DNA from: Pseudorasbora parva
Taxonomy: Eukaryota; Chordata; Actinopteri; Cypriniformes; Gobionidae
Assembly: GCF_024679245.1 (NCBI RefSeq)
Contig: NC_090177.1
Location: 40,377,303 to 40,441,302 of the forward strand
DNA length: 64,000 nucleotides
Direction of reading: 5' to 3'
Below the pieces are notes generated by a model. It was not told the DNA's origin, ran no database searches, and worked only from the letters and a program-made list of their open reading frames with translations. Position 1 is the first letter of the stretch; the number at the start of each line of letters is the position of its first letter. Shown piece after piece: positions 34,501 to 45,920 of this stretch. Position numbers and translations under genes: made by a program.

Positions 34501-36452
34501 AAGACTATAATAGGAGTGGTGTTTTGTTGACTATAATAGGAGCGGAGTAGTTTTGAAGACCTAATAGGAGCAGTGTTTTGTTGACTATAATAGGAGCAGT
34601 GTTTTGTTGACTATAATAGGAGCGGTGTTGTTTTGAAGACTATAATAGAAGCAGTGTTTTGATTACTATAATAGGAGCGGTGTAGTTTTGAAGACTATAA
34701 TAGGAGTGGTGTTTTGTTGACTATAATAGGAGCGGAGTAGTTTTGAAGACTAATAGGAGCAGTGTTTTGTTGACTATAATAGGAGCGGTGTTGTTTTGAA
34801 GACTATAATAGAAGCAGTGTTTTGATTACTATAATAGGAGCGGTGTAGTTTTGAAGACTATAATAGGAGTGGTGTTTTGTTGACTATAATAGGAGCGGAG
34901 TAGTTTTGAAGACTAATAGGAGCAGTGTTTTGTTGACTATAATAGGAGCAGTGTTTTGTTGACTATAATAGGAGCTGTGTTTTGTTGACTATAATAGGAG
35001 CTGTGTTTTGTTGACTCTAATAGAAGTGGTGTAGTTTTGTTGACTATAATAGGAGCGGTGTAGTTTTGAAGACTATAATAGGAGCGGTGTAGTTTTGAAG
35101 ACTATAATAGAAGCAGTGTTTTGATTACTATAATAGGAGCGGTGTAGTTTTATTGTCTAAAATACTAGCGGTGTAGTTTTGTTGACTATAATAGGAGCGG
35201 TGTAGTTTTGAAGACTATAATAGGAGCGGTGTAGTTTTGAAGACTATAATAGAAGCAGTGTTTTGATTACTATAATAGGAGCGGTGTAGTTTTATTGTCT
35301 AAAATACTAGCGGTGTAGTTTTGTTGACTATAATAGGAGCGGTGTTTTGTTGACTCTAATAGGAGCGGTGGAGATTTATTTACTATAATAGGAGTGGTGT
35401 TGTTTTATTGACTATAATAGGAGCGGTGTAGTTTTGTTGACTATAATAGGAGCGGTGTTGTTTTGTTGACTATAATAGGAGCGCTGTTGTTTTGAAGACT
35501 ATAATAGGAGCGGTGTTTTGTTGACTATAATAGGAGCGGAGTAGTTTTGAAGACTATAATAGGAGTGGTGTTGTTTTGTTGACTAATAGAAGCGGTGTAG
35601 TTTTATTGACTATAATAGGAGCGGTGTAGTTTTGAAGACTATAATAGGAGTGGTGTTTTGTTGACTATAATAGGAGCTGTGTTTTGTTGACTATAATAGG
35701 AGCAGTGAAGTTTTGTTGACTATAATAAGAGCGGTGTAGTTTTGAAGACTATAATAGGAGCGGTGTAGTTTTGTTGACTATAATAGGAGCGCTGTTGTTT
35801 TGAAGACTATAATAGGAGCGGTGTTTTGTTGACTATAATAGGAGCGGAGTAGTTTTGAAGACTATAATAGGAGTGGTGTTGTTTTGTTGACTAATAGAAG
35901 CGGTGTAGTTTTATTGACTATAATAGGAGCGGTGTAGTTTTGAAGACTATAATAGGAGTGGTGTTTTGTTGACTATAATAGGAGCTGTGTTTTGTTGACT
36001 ATAATAGGAGCGGTGAAGTTTTGTTGACTATAATAAGAGCGGTGTAGTTTTGTTGACTATAATAGGAGCGGTGTAGTTTTGTTGACTATAATAGGAGCGG
36101 TGTTGTTTTGTTGACTAAAATGGGAGCGGAGTAGTTTTGAAGACTATAATAGGAGCGGTGTAGTTTTGAAGACTATAATAGGAGCGGTGTAGTTCTGTTG
36201 ACTATAATAGGAGCGGTGTAGTTTTGAAGACTAAAATAGGAGCGGTGTTGTTTTGTTGACTAAAATGGGAGCGGAGTAGTTTTGTTGACTAAAATGGGAG
36301 CGGAGTAGTTTTGTTGACTATAATAGGAGCGGTGTTGTTTTGTTGACTATAATAGGAGCGGTGTTGTTTTATTGACTAAAATAGGAGTGGTGTAGTTTTG
36401 TTGACTATAATAGGAGCGGTGTTGTTTTATTGTCTAAAATAGGAGCGGTGTA
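28542..36452 (+). repeat. 29-bp satellite array, block 6 (largest, higher-order)
   Basis: About 275 monomers. Marker monomer TTTTATTGTCTAAAATACTA occurs at about 30216, 31291, 31911, 33579, 34035, 35148 and 35289. Marker ATATTAGCAGTGTAG occurs at about 29350, 30397 and 32266. Blocks of roughly 1.05 kb repeat with the same monomer order (for example 29350-30220 versus 30397-31295, the second with an added monomer). Short monomers of 26 bp and GTGGAGAGTTATTTACTAT variants also recur as sets. No gene. Confidence 0.95.
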
Positions 36453-36478
36453 GTTTTATAGTTAAGTGTAGTACTATA

Positions 36479-36530
36479 CGTCTCCGTTCCCTCCTCAGGA
36501 AATGAAGGTTACATACATAACCGAGACGTT
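36479..36530 (+). repeat. Isolated DIRS right-terminal fragment
   Basis: 52 bp matching the right extension of the DIRS element (7661-7708) with several differences, ending exactly in ACCGAGACGTT at 36530. The 62-bp satellite starts at the next base. It sits at the boundary between the 29-bp and 62-bp arrays. Confidence 0.8.
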
Positions 36531-39500
36531 ATCAGTACAGGTATCTGAAGTTATTTCAGTATGAAAATAATATCTGACACTAAACACCAGTGATCAGGAC
36601 AGGTATCTGAAGTTATTACAGTACGAATATAATATCTGACACTAAACACCAGTGATCAGGACAGGTATCTGAAGTTATTACAGTATGAATATAATATCTG
36701 ACACTAAACACCAGTGATCAGGACAGGTATCTGAAGTTATTACACAGTATGAATATAATATCTGACAGGAAACACCAGTGATCGAGACAGGTATCTGAAG
36801 TTATTACACAGTATGAATATAATATCTGACACTAAACACCAGTGATCAGGACAGGTATCTGAAGTTATTACAGTACGAATATAATATCTGACACTAAACA
36901 CCTGTGATCAGGACAGGTATCTGAAGTTATTACAGTGTGAATATAATATCTGACACTAAACACCTGTGATCAGGACAGGTATCTGAAGTTATTACAGTAT
37001 GAATATAATATCTGACACTAAACACCTGTGATCAGGACAGGTATCTGAAGTTATTACAGTATGAATATAATATCTGACACTAAACACCTGTGATCAGGAC
37101 AGGTATCTGAAGTTATTACAGTACGAATATAATATCTGACACTGAACACCTGTGATCAGGACAGGTATCTGATGTTATTACAGTACGAATATAATATCTG
37201 ACAAGAAACACCTGTGATCAGGACAGGTATCTGATGTTATTACAGTATGAATATAATATCTGACACTGAACACCAGTGATCAGGACAGGTATCTGATGTT
37301 ATTACCGTATCAATATAATATCTGACACTTAACACCAGTGATCAGGACAGGTATCTGAAGTTATTACAGTATGAATATAATATCTGACACTAAACACCTG
37401 TGATCAGGACAGGTATCTGAAGTTATTACAGTACGAATATAATATCTGACACTAAACACCAGTGATCAGGACAGGTATCTGATGTTATTACAGTATGAAT
37501 ATAATATCTGACACTAAACACCAGTGATCAGGACAGGTATCTGATGTTATTACAGTATGAATATAATATCTGACACTAAACACCAGTGATCAGGACAGGT
37601 ATCTGAAGTTATTACAGTATGAATATAATATCTGACACTAAACACCAGTGATCAGGACAGGTATCTGATGTTATTACAGTATCAATATAATATCTGACAC
37701 TAAACACCAGTGATCAGGACAGGTATCTGAAGTTATTACAGTACGAATATAATATCTGACACTAAACACCAGTGATCAGGACAGGTATCTGAAGTTATTA
37801 CAGTACGAATATAATATCTGACACTGAACACCTGTGATCAGGACAGGTATCTGAAGTTATTACAGTACGAATATAATATCTGACACTGAACACCTGTGAT
37901 CAGGACAGGTATCTGAAGTTATTACAGTACGAATATAATATCTGACACTGAACACCTGTGATCAGGACAGGTATCTGATGTTATTACAGTACGAATATAA
38001 TATCTGACACTAAACACCAGTGATCAGGACAGGTATCTGAAGTTATTACAGTACGAATATAATATCTGACACTAAACACCAGTGATCAGGACAGGTATCT
38101 GAAGTTATTACAGTATGAATATAATATCTGACACTGAACACCAGTGATCAGGACAGGTATCTGAAGTTATTACAGTATGAATATAATATCTGACACTAAA
38201 CACCAGTGATCAGGACAGGTATCTGAAGTTATTACAGTATGAATATAATATCTGACACTGAACACCAGTGATCAGGACAGGTATCTGAAGTTATTACAGT
38301 ATGAATATAATATCTGACACTAAACACCAGTGATCAGGACAGGTATCTGATGTTATTACAGTACGAATATAATATCTGACACTAAACACCAGTGATCAGG
38401 ACAGGTATCTGAAGTTATTACAGTATGAATATAATATCTGACACTGAACACCAGTGATCAGGACAGGTATCTGAAGTTATTACAGTATGAATATAATATC
38501 TGACACTGAACACCAGTGATCAGGACAGGTATCTGATGTTATTACAGTACGAATATAATATCTGACACTAAACACCTGTGATCAGGACTGGTATCTGATG
38601 TTATTACAGTATGAATATAATATCTGACACTAAACACCAATTATCAGGACAGGTATCTGAAGTTATTACAGTATGAATATAATATCTGACACTAAACACC
38701 AGTGATCAGGACAGGTATCTGATGTTATTACAGTATGAATATAATATCTGACACGAAACACCAGTGATCAGGACAGGTATCTGATGTACAGTATGAATAT
38801 AATATCTGACACTAAACACCTGTGATCAGGACAGGTATCTGATGTTATTACAGTATGAATATAATATCTGACACTAAACACCAGTGATCAGGACAGGTAT
38901 CTGATGTACAGTATGAATATAATATCTGACACTAAACACCTGTGATCAGGACAGGTATCTGATGTTATTACAGTATGAATATAATATCTGACACTAAACA
39001 CCAGTGATCAGGACAGGTATCTGATGTTATTACAGTATGAATATAATATCTGACACTAAACACCAGTGATCAGGACAGGTATCTGATGTTATTACAGTAT
39101 GAATATAATATCTGACACTAAACACCAGTGATCAGGACAGGTATCTGATGTTATTACAGTATGAATATAATATCTGACACTGAACACCAGTGATCAGGAC
39201 AGGTATCTGAAGTTATTACAGTATGAATATAATATCTGACACTAAACACCAGTGATCAGGACAGGTATCTGATGTTATTACAGTATGAATATAATATCTG
39301 ACACTAAACACCAGTGATCAGGACAGGTATCTGATGTTATTACAGTATGAATATAATATCTGACACTAAACACCAGTGATCAGGACAGGTATCTGATGTA
39401 CAGTATGAATATAATATCTGACACTAAACACCAGTGATCAGGACAGGTATCTGATGTACAGTATGAATATAATATCTGACACTAAACACCAGTGATCAGG

Positions 39501-40888
39501 ACAGGTATCTGATGTTATTACAGTATGAATATAACATCTGACACTAAACACCAGTGATCAGGACAGGTATCTGATGTTATTACAGTATGAATATAACATC
39601 TGACACTAAACACCAGTGATCAGGACAGGTATCTGAAGTTATTACAGTACGAATATAATATCTGACACTAAACACCAGTGATCAGGACAGGTATCTGATG
39701 TTATTACAGTATGAATATAATATCTGACACTAAACACCAGTGATCAGGACAGGTATCTGATGTTATTACAGTATGAATATAATATCTGATACGAAACACC
39801 TGTGATCAGGACAGGTATCTGAAGTTATTACAGTATGAATATAATATCTGACACTAAACACCAGTGATCGAGACAGGTATCTGATGTTATTACAGTACGA
39901 ATATAATATCTGACACTAAACACCAGTGATCAGGACAGGTATCTGAAGTTATTACAGTACGAATATAATATCTGACACGAAACACCAGTGATCAGGACAG
40001 GTATCTGAAGTTATTACAGTACGAATATAATATCTGACACTAAACACCAGTGATCAGGACAGGTATCTGATGTTATTACAGTACGAATATAATATCTGAC
40101 ACTAAACACCAGTGATCAGGACAGGTATCTGAAGTTATTACAGTACGAATATAATATCTGACACTAAACACCAGTGATCAGGACAGGTATCTGATGTTAT
40201 TACAGTATGAATATAATATCTGACACTAAACACCAGTGATCAGGACAGGTATCTGAAGTTATTACAGTATGAATATAATATCTGACACTGAACACCTGTG
40301 ATCAGGACAGGTATCTGAAGTTATTACAGTATGAATATAATATCTGACACTAAACACCAGTGATCAGGACAGGTATCTGATGTTATTACAGTATGAATAT
40401 AATATCTGACACTAAACACCAGTGATCAGGACAGGTATCTGAAGTTATTACAGTACGAATATAACATCTGACACTAAACACATGTGATCAGGACAGGTAT
40501 CTGAAGTTATTACAGTATGAATATAATATCTGACACTAAACACCAGTGATCAGGACAGGTATCTGAAGTTATTACAGTATGAATATAATATCTGACACTG
40601 AACACCTGTGATCAGGACAGGTATCTGATGTTATTACAGTATGAATATAATATCTGACACTAAACACCAGTGATCAGGACAGGTATCTGAAGTTATTACA
40701 GTATGAATATAATATCTGACACTAAACACCTGTGATCAGGACAGGTATCTGATGTTATTACAGTATGAATATAATATCTGACACGAAACACCAGTGATCA
40801 GGACAGGTATCTGAAGTTATTACAGTATGAATATAATGTCTGACACGACACACCTGTGATGAGGACAGGTATCTGATGTAATTACAGT
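36531..40888 (+). repeat. 62-bp satellite array, large block
   Basis: About 70 copies of the same 62-bp monomer as at 8281-9537, in the opposite orientation (GATCAGGACAGGTATCTGA, then TTATTACAGTATGAATATA). Two interleaved variants, CACCAGTGATCAGG and CACCTGTGATCAGG, alternate in runs; the second restores a hairpin with ACCTGT/ACAGGT arms around TGATCA. Some monomers are 57 bp (GATGTACAGTATG), and these recur together near 38785, 38910, 39400 and 39460. Confidence 0.97.
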
Positions 40889-41039
40889 TTCACGAGTTTG
40901 TGTGCCCATATAATCTTAGTGAAAGTGGTAAACAGATTTGGCTTGCTGTCTGCTATAGAGGGGCTCGGAAAGGATATTCTACCCGAGCTCCGATTGGACC
41001 ACTATAACAGGCAAATTGAATAAATAAAATAATAAATGA

Positions 41040-41135
41040 ATGAGTCATTTATATAGCGCTTTCATATGTACTACTGTACACCCAAAGCGCTTTACACTTG
41101 TGTCAGGGATCTCTCCTCAACCACCACCAATGTGG
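41040..41135 (+). repeat. Dispersed repeat fragment
   Basis: ATTTATATAGCGCTTTCATA and CCCAAAGCGCTTTACACTTG form a near-inverted pair followed by CTCCTCAACCACCACCAATGTG, a short sequence common in fish genomes, here within unit 1 of the 3.4-kb block. Its family was not identified. Confidence 0.5.
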
Positions 41136-41577
41136 TATACAAAATTGAACAAAAGGAGGAGGAGGGGAGGAGGAGGGATGCTTCAGGAACTAAAAAGGGG
41201 AAGAGGTAAGCTGCTGGTTTTATACCTTGGTATTAATTGAAAGATTAGATGGGCGTACTCCTCCCGAAATTACGTTTATTAACTTCACTTCACGAGTTTG
41301 TGTGTCCATATAATCTTAGTGAAAGTGGTAAAGAGATTTGGCTTGCTGTCTGCTATAGAGGGGCTCGGAGAGGATATTCTACCCGAGCTCCGATTGCCCC
41401 CCAAAAACATAATGCAGAAATAGACAGCAAGCAAGAATCATGGCAATTTGAACAGCTCATGATTACAGGAGGAGTCTGCATAATTATTCAAGAAGACCCC
41501 CCCCCCCCCAAAAAAAAATTGTTAAATAGACTGAATGGAAGATGGCACTGTAGCAGTATTGAGGTAGGTAACTGCTG

Positions 41578-43690
41578 TGGCAGTTTATGAAATAGGTGAG
41601 GTGTTGCAGCAGCATCAAGCAAAGCACTGCAGCAGCATTCTCAAACTGGCGGGGCACTGCAGCAGCATCAAGCAAAGCATTGCAGCAACATTCTCAAATT
41701 GGTGGGGCACTGCGGCAGCATCAAGCAAAGCACTGCAGCAGCATTCTCAAACTGGTGGGGAACTGCAGCGGCAGTCTCAAAATGGTGTGGCACTGCAGCG
41801 GCAGTCTCAAAATGGCGGGGCAATGCAGCAGCATTGAGCAAAACACTGCAGCGGCAGTCTCAAGATGGCGGGGCACTGCAGCGGTAGTCTCAAAATGGCG
41901 GGATACTGCAGCAGCAGTCTCAGATGGCAGGGCACTGCAGCGGCAGTCTTTATATGGCGGGTTAATGCAGCGGCAGTCTCGAATTGGCGGGGCACTGCAG
42001 CGGCAGTCTCAAAATGGCGTGGCACTGTTGCGGCAGTCTCAAAATGGCGTGGCACTGCTGCGGCAGTCTCAAATTGGCAGGGCACTGTAGCAGCAGTCTC
42101 AAATTAGCGGGGCACTGCAGCGGCAGTATCAAGCAAAGCATGGCAACGGCAGTCACAAAATAACGAAGCACTGCAGTGGCAGTATCAAATTGAGAAGCAC
42201 TACAGCGGCTCCATCAAATTGGAGGACCACTACAGCAGCAATATTAAATTGTGGAGCACTGGGTACTGCAGCGGCAGTATGAAGCAAAGGATTGCAGCGG
42301 CAGTCACAAATTAGCAAAGCACTGCAGTGGCAGCATCAAATAAGAGAAGCACTGCAGCATCAAATTGGCGGAGTATTGCGGTGGCAGCATCAAAAGTAGA
42401 AGCATGCCGCATAAAATTGGCGCAGCACTGCAGTGGCAGAATCAAATTGCGGAGTACTGCAGCATCAAATTGTGAAGCACTGCAGCGGCTGCATCAAATG
42501 GTGGAGCACTGCAGGGGCAGCATCAAATAGGAGAAGCACTGCAGCGGCAGTATCAAATTGTGGAGCACTGGAGGGGCAGCATCAAAATGGAGGTGCACTG
42601 CAGAGAGGGCATTAAATAGGAGGAGCACTGCATCAGCAGCATTAAATAGGAGGAGCACTGCAGTGGCAGTATTAAATAGGAGGTGCACTGCAGTGGCAGT
42701 ATTAAATAGGAGGTGCACTGCAGTGGCAGCATTAAACAGGAGGAGCACTGCAGCATCAAATTGGTGGAGCAACGCAGCAGCGTCAAATTGCGGAGCACTG
42801 CAGCGGCAGTGTCAAATTGCGGAGCACTGCGGCGGCAGTGTCAAAATGGCGGAGCACTGCAGCGGCAGCATTAAATAGGAGGAGCACTGCAGTGGCAGCA
42901 TTAAATAGGAGGTGCACTGCAGTGGGAGCATTAAATATGAGATGCACTGCAGTGGCAGCATTAAATAGGAGGTGCACTGCAGTGGGAGCATTAAATATGA
43001 GGTGCACTGCAGCGGCAGCATTAAATAGGAGGTGCACTGCAGCGGCAGCATTAAATAGGAGGAGCACTGCAGTGGCAGCATTAAATAGGAGGTGCACTGC
43101 AGTGGGAGCATTAAATATGAGGTGCACTGCAGTGGCAGCATTAAATAGGAGGTGCACTGCATCGGCAACATAAAATTGGTGGAGCACTGCAGCAGCAGTG
43201 TTAAATTGCGGAGCACTGTAGTGCTTGCTTCAAAATGGCGGAGCACTGCAGTGGCAGCATCAAATAGGATCACTGCAGCATTAAAAAGGAGGAGCCCTGC
43301 AGTGGCAGCATTAAACTGGAGGAGCACTGTAGCGGCAGCATCAAATAGAAGGAGCACTGCAGCGGCAGTGTCAAAATGGCGGAGCACTGTTGCATCAAAA
43401 TAGGAGGAGCACTGCAGCGGCAGCATCAATCTGGAGGAGCACTGCAGTGGCAGCATCAAATATGAGGAGCACTGCAGCGGCAGCGGCAAAATGACGGAGC
43501 ACTGCAGTGGCAGCATTAAATAGTAGGGGCACTGCAATGGCAGCATTAAACTGGATAAGCACTGTAGTGGCAAGCGAAACCCTGTGGCATCAAGTGAAGG
43601 ACTACAACGGTGATATCTAGTAAAGCCAAATACTGCAGCAGCAGTATCAAATTGGCAGAGCACTGCAGCATCAAGCGAAGATGGCTTGTT
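41578..43690. repeat. Degenerate ~30-bp CACTGCAG minisatellite
   Basis: More than 60 imperfect repeats built on GAGCACTGCAGYGGCAGCAT followed by TAAATAGGAGG or CAAATTGGCGG. Period is about 30 bp for the more regular part (42590-43170) and longer and more variable elsewhere (about 42 bp in 41600-41800). Long open frames exist on both strands because the period is a multiple of three, but the products are simple repetitive peptides with no recognisable domain and are not called as genes. Confidence 0.9.
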
Positions 43691-44227
43691 TGATGAGGCT
43701 GAGGTCCGAACAGAAGTGAAATCGAAAGGCCTTTGAGGACCACCCACCCAGTAGTTTAATTGATGGTCTGGCAGTCCTTTTTTTGGCCTGCGGTGGTGTC
43801 TGCTCAACTGCAGAATAAGTGAGGTGAATACAAGTAAGCCTAAATACCAGAGAGGGTGGGGATTTGCTGAAGCTTTTTTAATGAACTTCACTGCCTGGTG
43901 ACAGGAAGGTTGTTCTCATCAGCAAACAGCAGGTCGAGATGTGAGGAGATCTGCACCTCCCTGTGGCAAGGGAGGAGGAAAGATATTGATATTGCTGGAT
44001 ACGAGTACGAGGCTTGACGTTACTGCTGAAGAGGATGATGTTGATGATGATGAAGGCCTCGATGCATCACGATGAGGATCGACCGAGCCCCGTGATGATT
44101 CTAGATGGAAGAAGAGAGAGGTTTTCTTGAGCGAGGTGTTATGTGGAGCGGAAAGACCAGCGATCTGGAGATCAACAAGTGAAATGAGCAGCGAAGCTAG
44201 TCAAGCAGAGTTGGGCAGGCCAAATCC
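43691..44227. other. Non-repetitive part of unit 2, no gene
   Basis: Contains a GATGATGTTGATGATGATGA microsatellite-like patch near 44032-44055 and otherwise unremarkable sequence. No open frame with a recognisable product. Confidence 0.5.
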
Positions 44228-44334
44228 TTCAGGAACTAAAAAGGGGAAGAGCTAAGCTGCTGGTTTTATACCTTGGTATTAATTGAAAGATTAGATGGGC
44301 GTACTCCTCCCGAAATTCCGTTTATTAACTTCAC

Positions 44335-44424
44335 ATGAATATAATATCTGACACGAAACACCAGTGATCAGGACAGGTATCTGATGTTATTACAGTATGA
44401 ATATAATATCTGACACTAAACACC
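44335..44424 (+). repeat. 62-bp satellite remnant
   Basis: About one and a half monomers, same orientation as the large block, directly continuing the interrupted monomer after the 3.4-kb block. The array then ends at CACTAAACACC. Confidence 0.93.
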
Positions 44425-44922
44425 CGGTCACGGACAAGTAACGTTTAGATGAAGCAAACAGCTTTCACAAACTGCGCATTATTGTTGAGCTATGCAGATT
44501 ACTGTGTAGTCCTTCATTGTCCGTTTTGTCATTTAATGTCCATCATAAAGTGTGACGGTTTTCTTAATCCATCGAAGTTAATCCTAGGATTGGAAATGCC
44601 CGCGCAAAAAACAGCATTCTGCGCATGATCGGTGACCTCGATTTTTTTTAAACTTTGTTTTGGAAAGAGGCGTCTTCCCAATACATCGAGACATGCCCAT
44701 TTTACGTTGCGTAATGAAACCCCTGGAATTTAGTGTATGCCAGCAATAAACATGACATTGAAGATAGCAAGATATTGTGGAAGAACACAGTCGCAGGTGC
44801 ATAAGCTTCCTTTGGATCATAATATTAGGAATGTGTGATACTTTCATTTATTTTTAATGAAGTTCCAGCTCACGTGGGGAAGACCGTTTGTGTGATAGAG
44901 TCGGTGGGCAGGGCTTAACATA
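44425..44922. other. No gene seen
   Basis: Unique-looking intergenic sequence; only short open frames without similarity that I recognise. Confidence 0.5.
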
Positions 44923-45153
44923 ATGACGGCCGAGTTGCGTTTGCGTGCTTCTAGTAAACACAGAAACTGGCGAACGGCGGTCTTTCGAATCAGCTTTGAC
45001 CGCGACTCTGGAAGACTTGGAGTTAAGCTTTTCGCTGAGAAAAGAACAAAGAACGGCACTGAAGTCATTCTTAAGAAGGGAAGATGTGTTCAGAGTTTTG
45101 CCGACCGGATATGGCGAATGTTTAATCTGTCAACGAGCTCTGCTTCACCTTCG
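44923..45153 (+). pseudogene. RecQ-like helicase N-terminal fragment
   Basis: In the frame of 44945 the translation reads SFESALTATLEDLELSFSLR, then EQRTALKSFL and REDVFRVLPTGYGECLI. This has the layout of a RecQ-type helicase N-terminus: EQ-x-x-AL before motif 0, then DVF-x-LPTG-x-GKS as motif I (Walker A). Here the Walker lysine-serine is GEC, so ATP binding would be lost. The similarity stops where a SINE is inserted, and sequence after the SINE is non-coding. Short RecQ-like pieces of this type occur as dispersed repeats in fish, so this is probably a repeat-borne fragment and not a host gene. Confidence 0.55.
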
Positions 45154-45391
45154 GCAGTGGCTCAGTGGTTCATGTAGGTTGTCTACAAACCAGAAGGTTG
45201 GTGGTTCAATCCCCGGTTCCACCTGACCAAGTGTCGAAGTGTCCATGAGCAAGACACCTAACCCCAGCTGCTCCCGACGAGCTGGATGGCGCCTTACATG
45301 GCTGACATCGCCGTCGGTGTATGAATGGGTGAATGTGAGGCAAAAATGTAAAGCGCTTTGGATAAAAGCGCTATATAAATGCAGTCCATTT
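45154..45391 (+). mobile_element. tRNA-derived SINE (238 bp)
   Basis: Pol III A box TGGCTCAGTGG (45158-45168) and B box GGTTCAATCCC (45203-45213) form the tRNA head. The body contains GTCCATGAGCAAGACACCTA, and the 3' end is a LINE-like tail (GTAAAGCGCTTTGGATAAAA, then GCGCTATATAAATGCAGTCC). Target duplication ACCTTCG flanks it at 45147-45153 and 45392-45398. It is the common fish SINE with a conserved central domain and L2-like tail. It interrupts the RecQ-like fragment. Confidence 0.88.
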
Positions 45392-45728
45392 ACCTTCGTT
45401 GCTCTGGTTGGTTGTAGCGCTATCCTATCGCGTGCAGAGGGAGTTTGAAAGACAACCGTTTATCCGCCCCTCAGATTGAGCTGTCAATGGTGAGTTTCCA
45501 GACCAAACATCTTGATGTGGGTCTGGCTTGTCAGGCTTTGGTTTCTTATGATACTCAGCTTTCAAATTCTGTTGATTGTGTCACAAAACTCAAACAATAT
45601 ATGATTTTGAATGAAATGTGATTAAAATGTGACAAACACTGTGGGTTTTCGTGTGTAATAAAGGCAGGTTTTTAAAAGCTTCACACAAAAATAATAATAT
45701 AAGTTCATTGTTAGTTTTATTGTTTTTA

Positions 45729-45876
45729 GAGTTTAGCTCCAACCCCGATCAAACACACCTGAGCAAGCTAATCGAGGCATGCTGGAACACCAGAAGATCA
45801 CAGATAGGTGAGTTTGATCAGGGTTGGAGGGAAACTCTGCAGGGCAGTAGCCCTCCAGGACCCAGTTTGAGGAACC
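45729..45876 (+). repeat. Fold-back repeat adjoining the first kinase exon
   Basis: GCTCCAACCCCGATCAAACA near 45737 is answered by the inverted TTTGATCAGGGTTGGAGGGA at 45812-45831, and the rest (CAGTAGCCCTCCAGGACC) belongs to a repeat very common in fish genomes. A TTTTATTGTTTTTAG acceptor-like sequence precedes it. The kinase reading frame is open across it, so it could be part of an exon. Confidence 0.55.
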
Positions 45877-45920
45877 CTCCTCTAGATCCAGATGATCCTC
45901 GGCCTGGTCCATCTGGACTC

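Larger units (their letters stand above)
40889..44334. mobile_element. 3.4-kb block interrupting the 62-bp satellite, two head-to-tail units
   Basis: The satellite is cut between CAGT and ATGAAT and resumes at 44335 with no obvious duplicated or lost bases. Unit 1 (40889-41288) and unit 2 (41289-44334) both start with the same ~108 bp (TTCACGAGTTTGTGTG..., 40889-40996 and 41289-41396). Both also end with the same ~107 bp (TTCAGGAACTAAAAAGGGGA..., 41182-41288 and 44228-44334). Between these ends unit 1 has about 185 bp with a short dispersed repeat and unit 2 has the minisatellite. No coding sequence is supported. Classification is open: a rolling-circle type element or a recombination product are both possible. 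Confidence 0.65.

Noticed and set aside
36531..40888. CRISPR-like array of 62-bp units
   Set aside because: All parts of the unit are conserved; there are no variable spacers and no cas genes, and the genome is eukaryotic.
42812..43891. 359-codon minus-strand protein gene
   Set aside because: The frame follows the ~30-bp minisatellite whose period is a multiple of three; the product is simple repeats, and overlapping frames are open on both strands.
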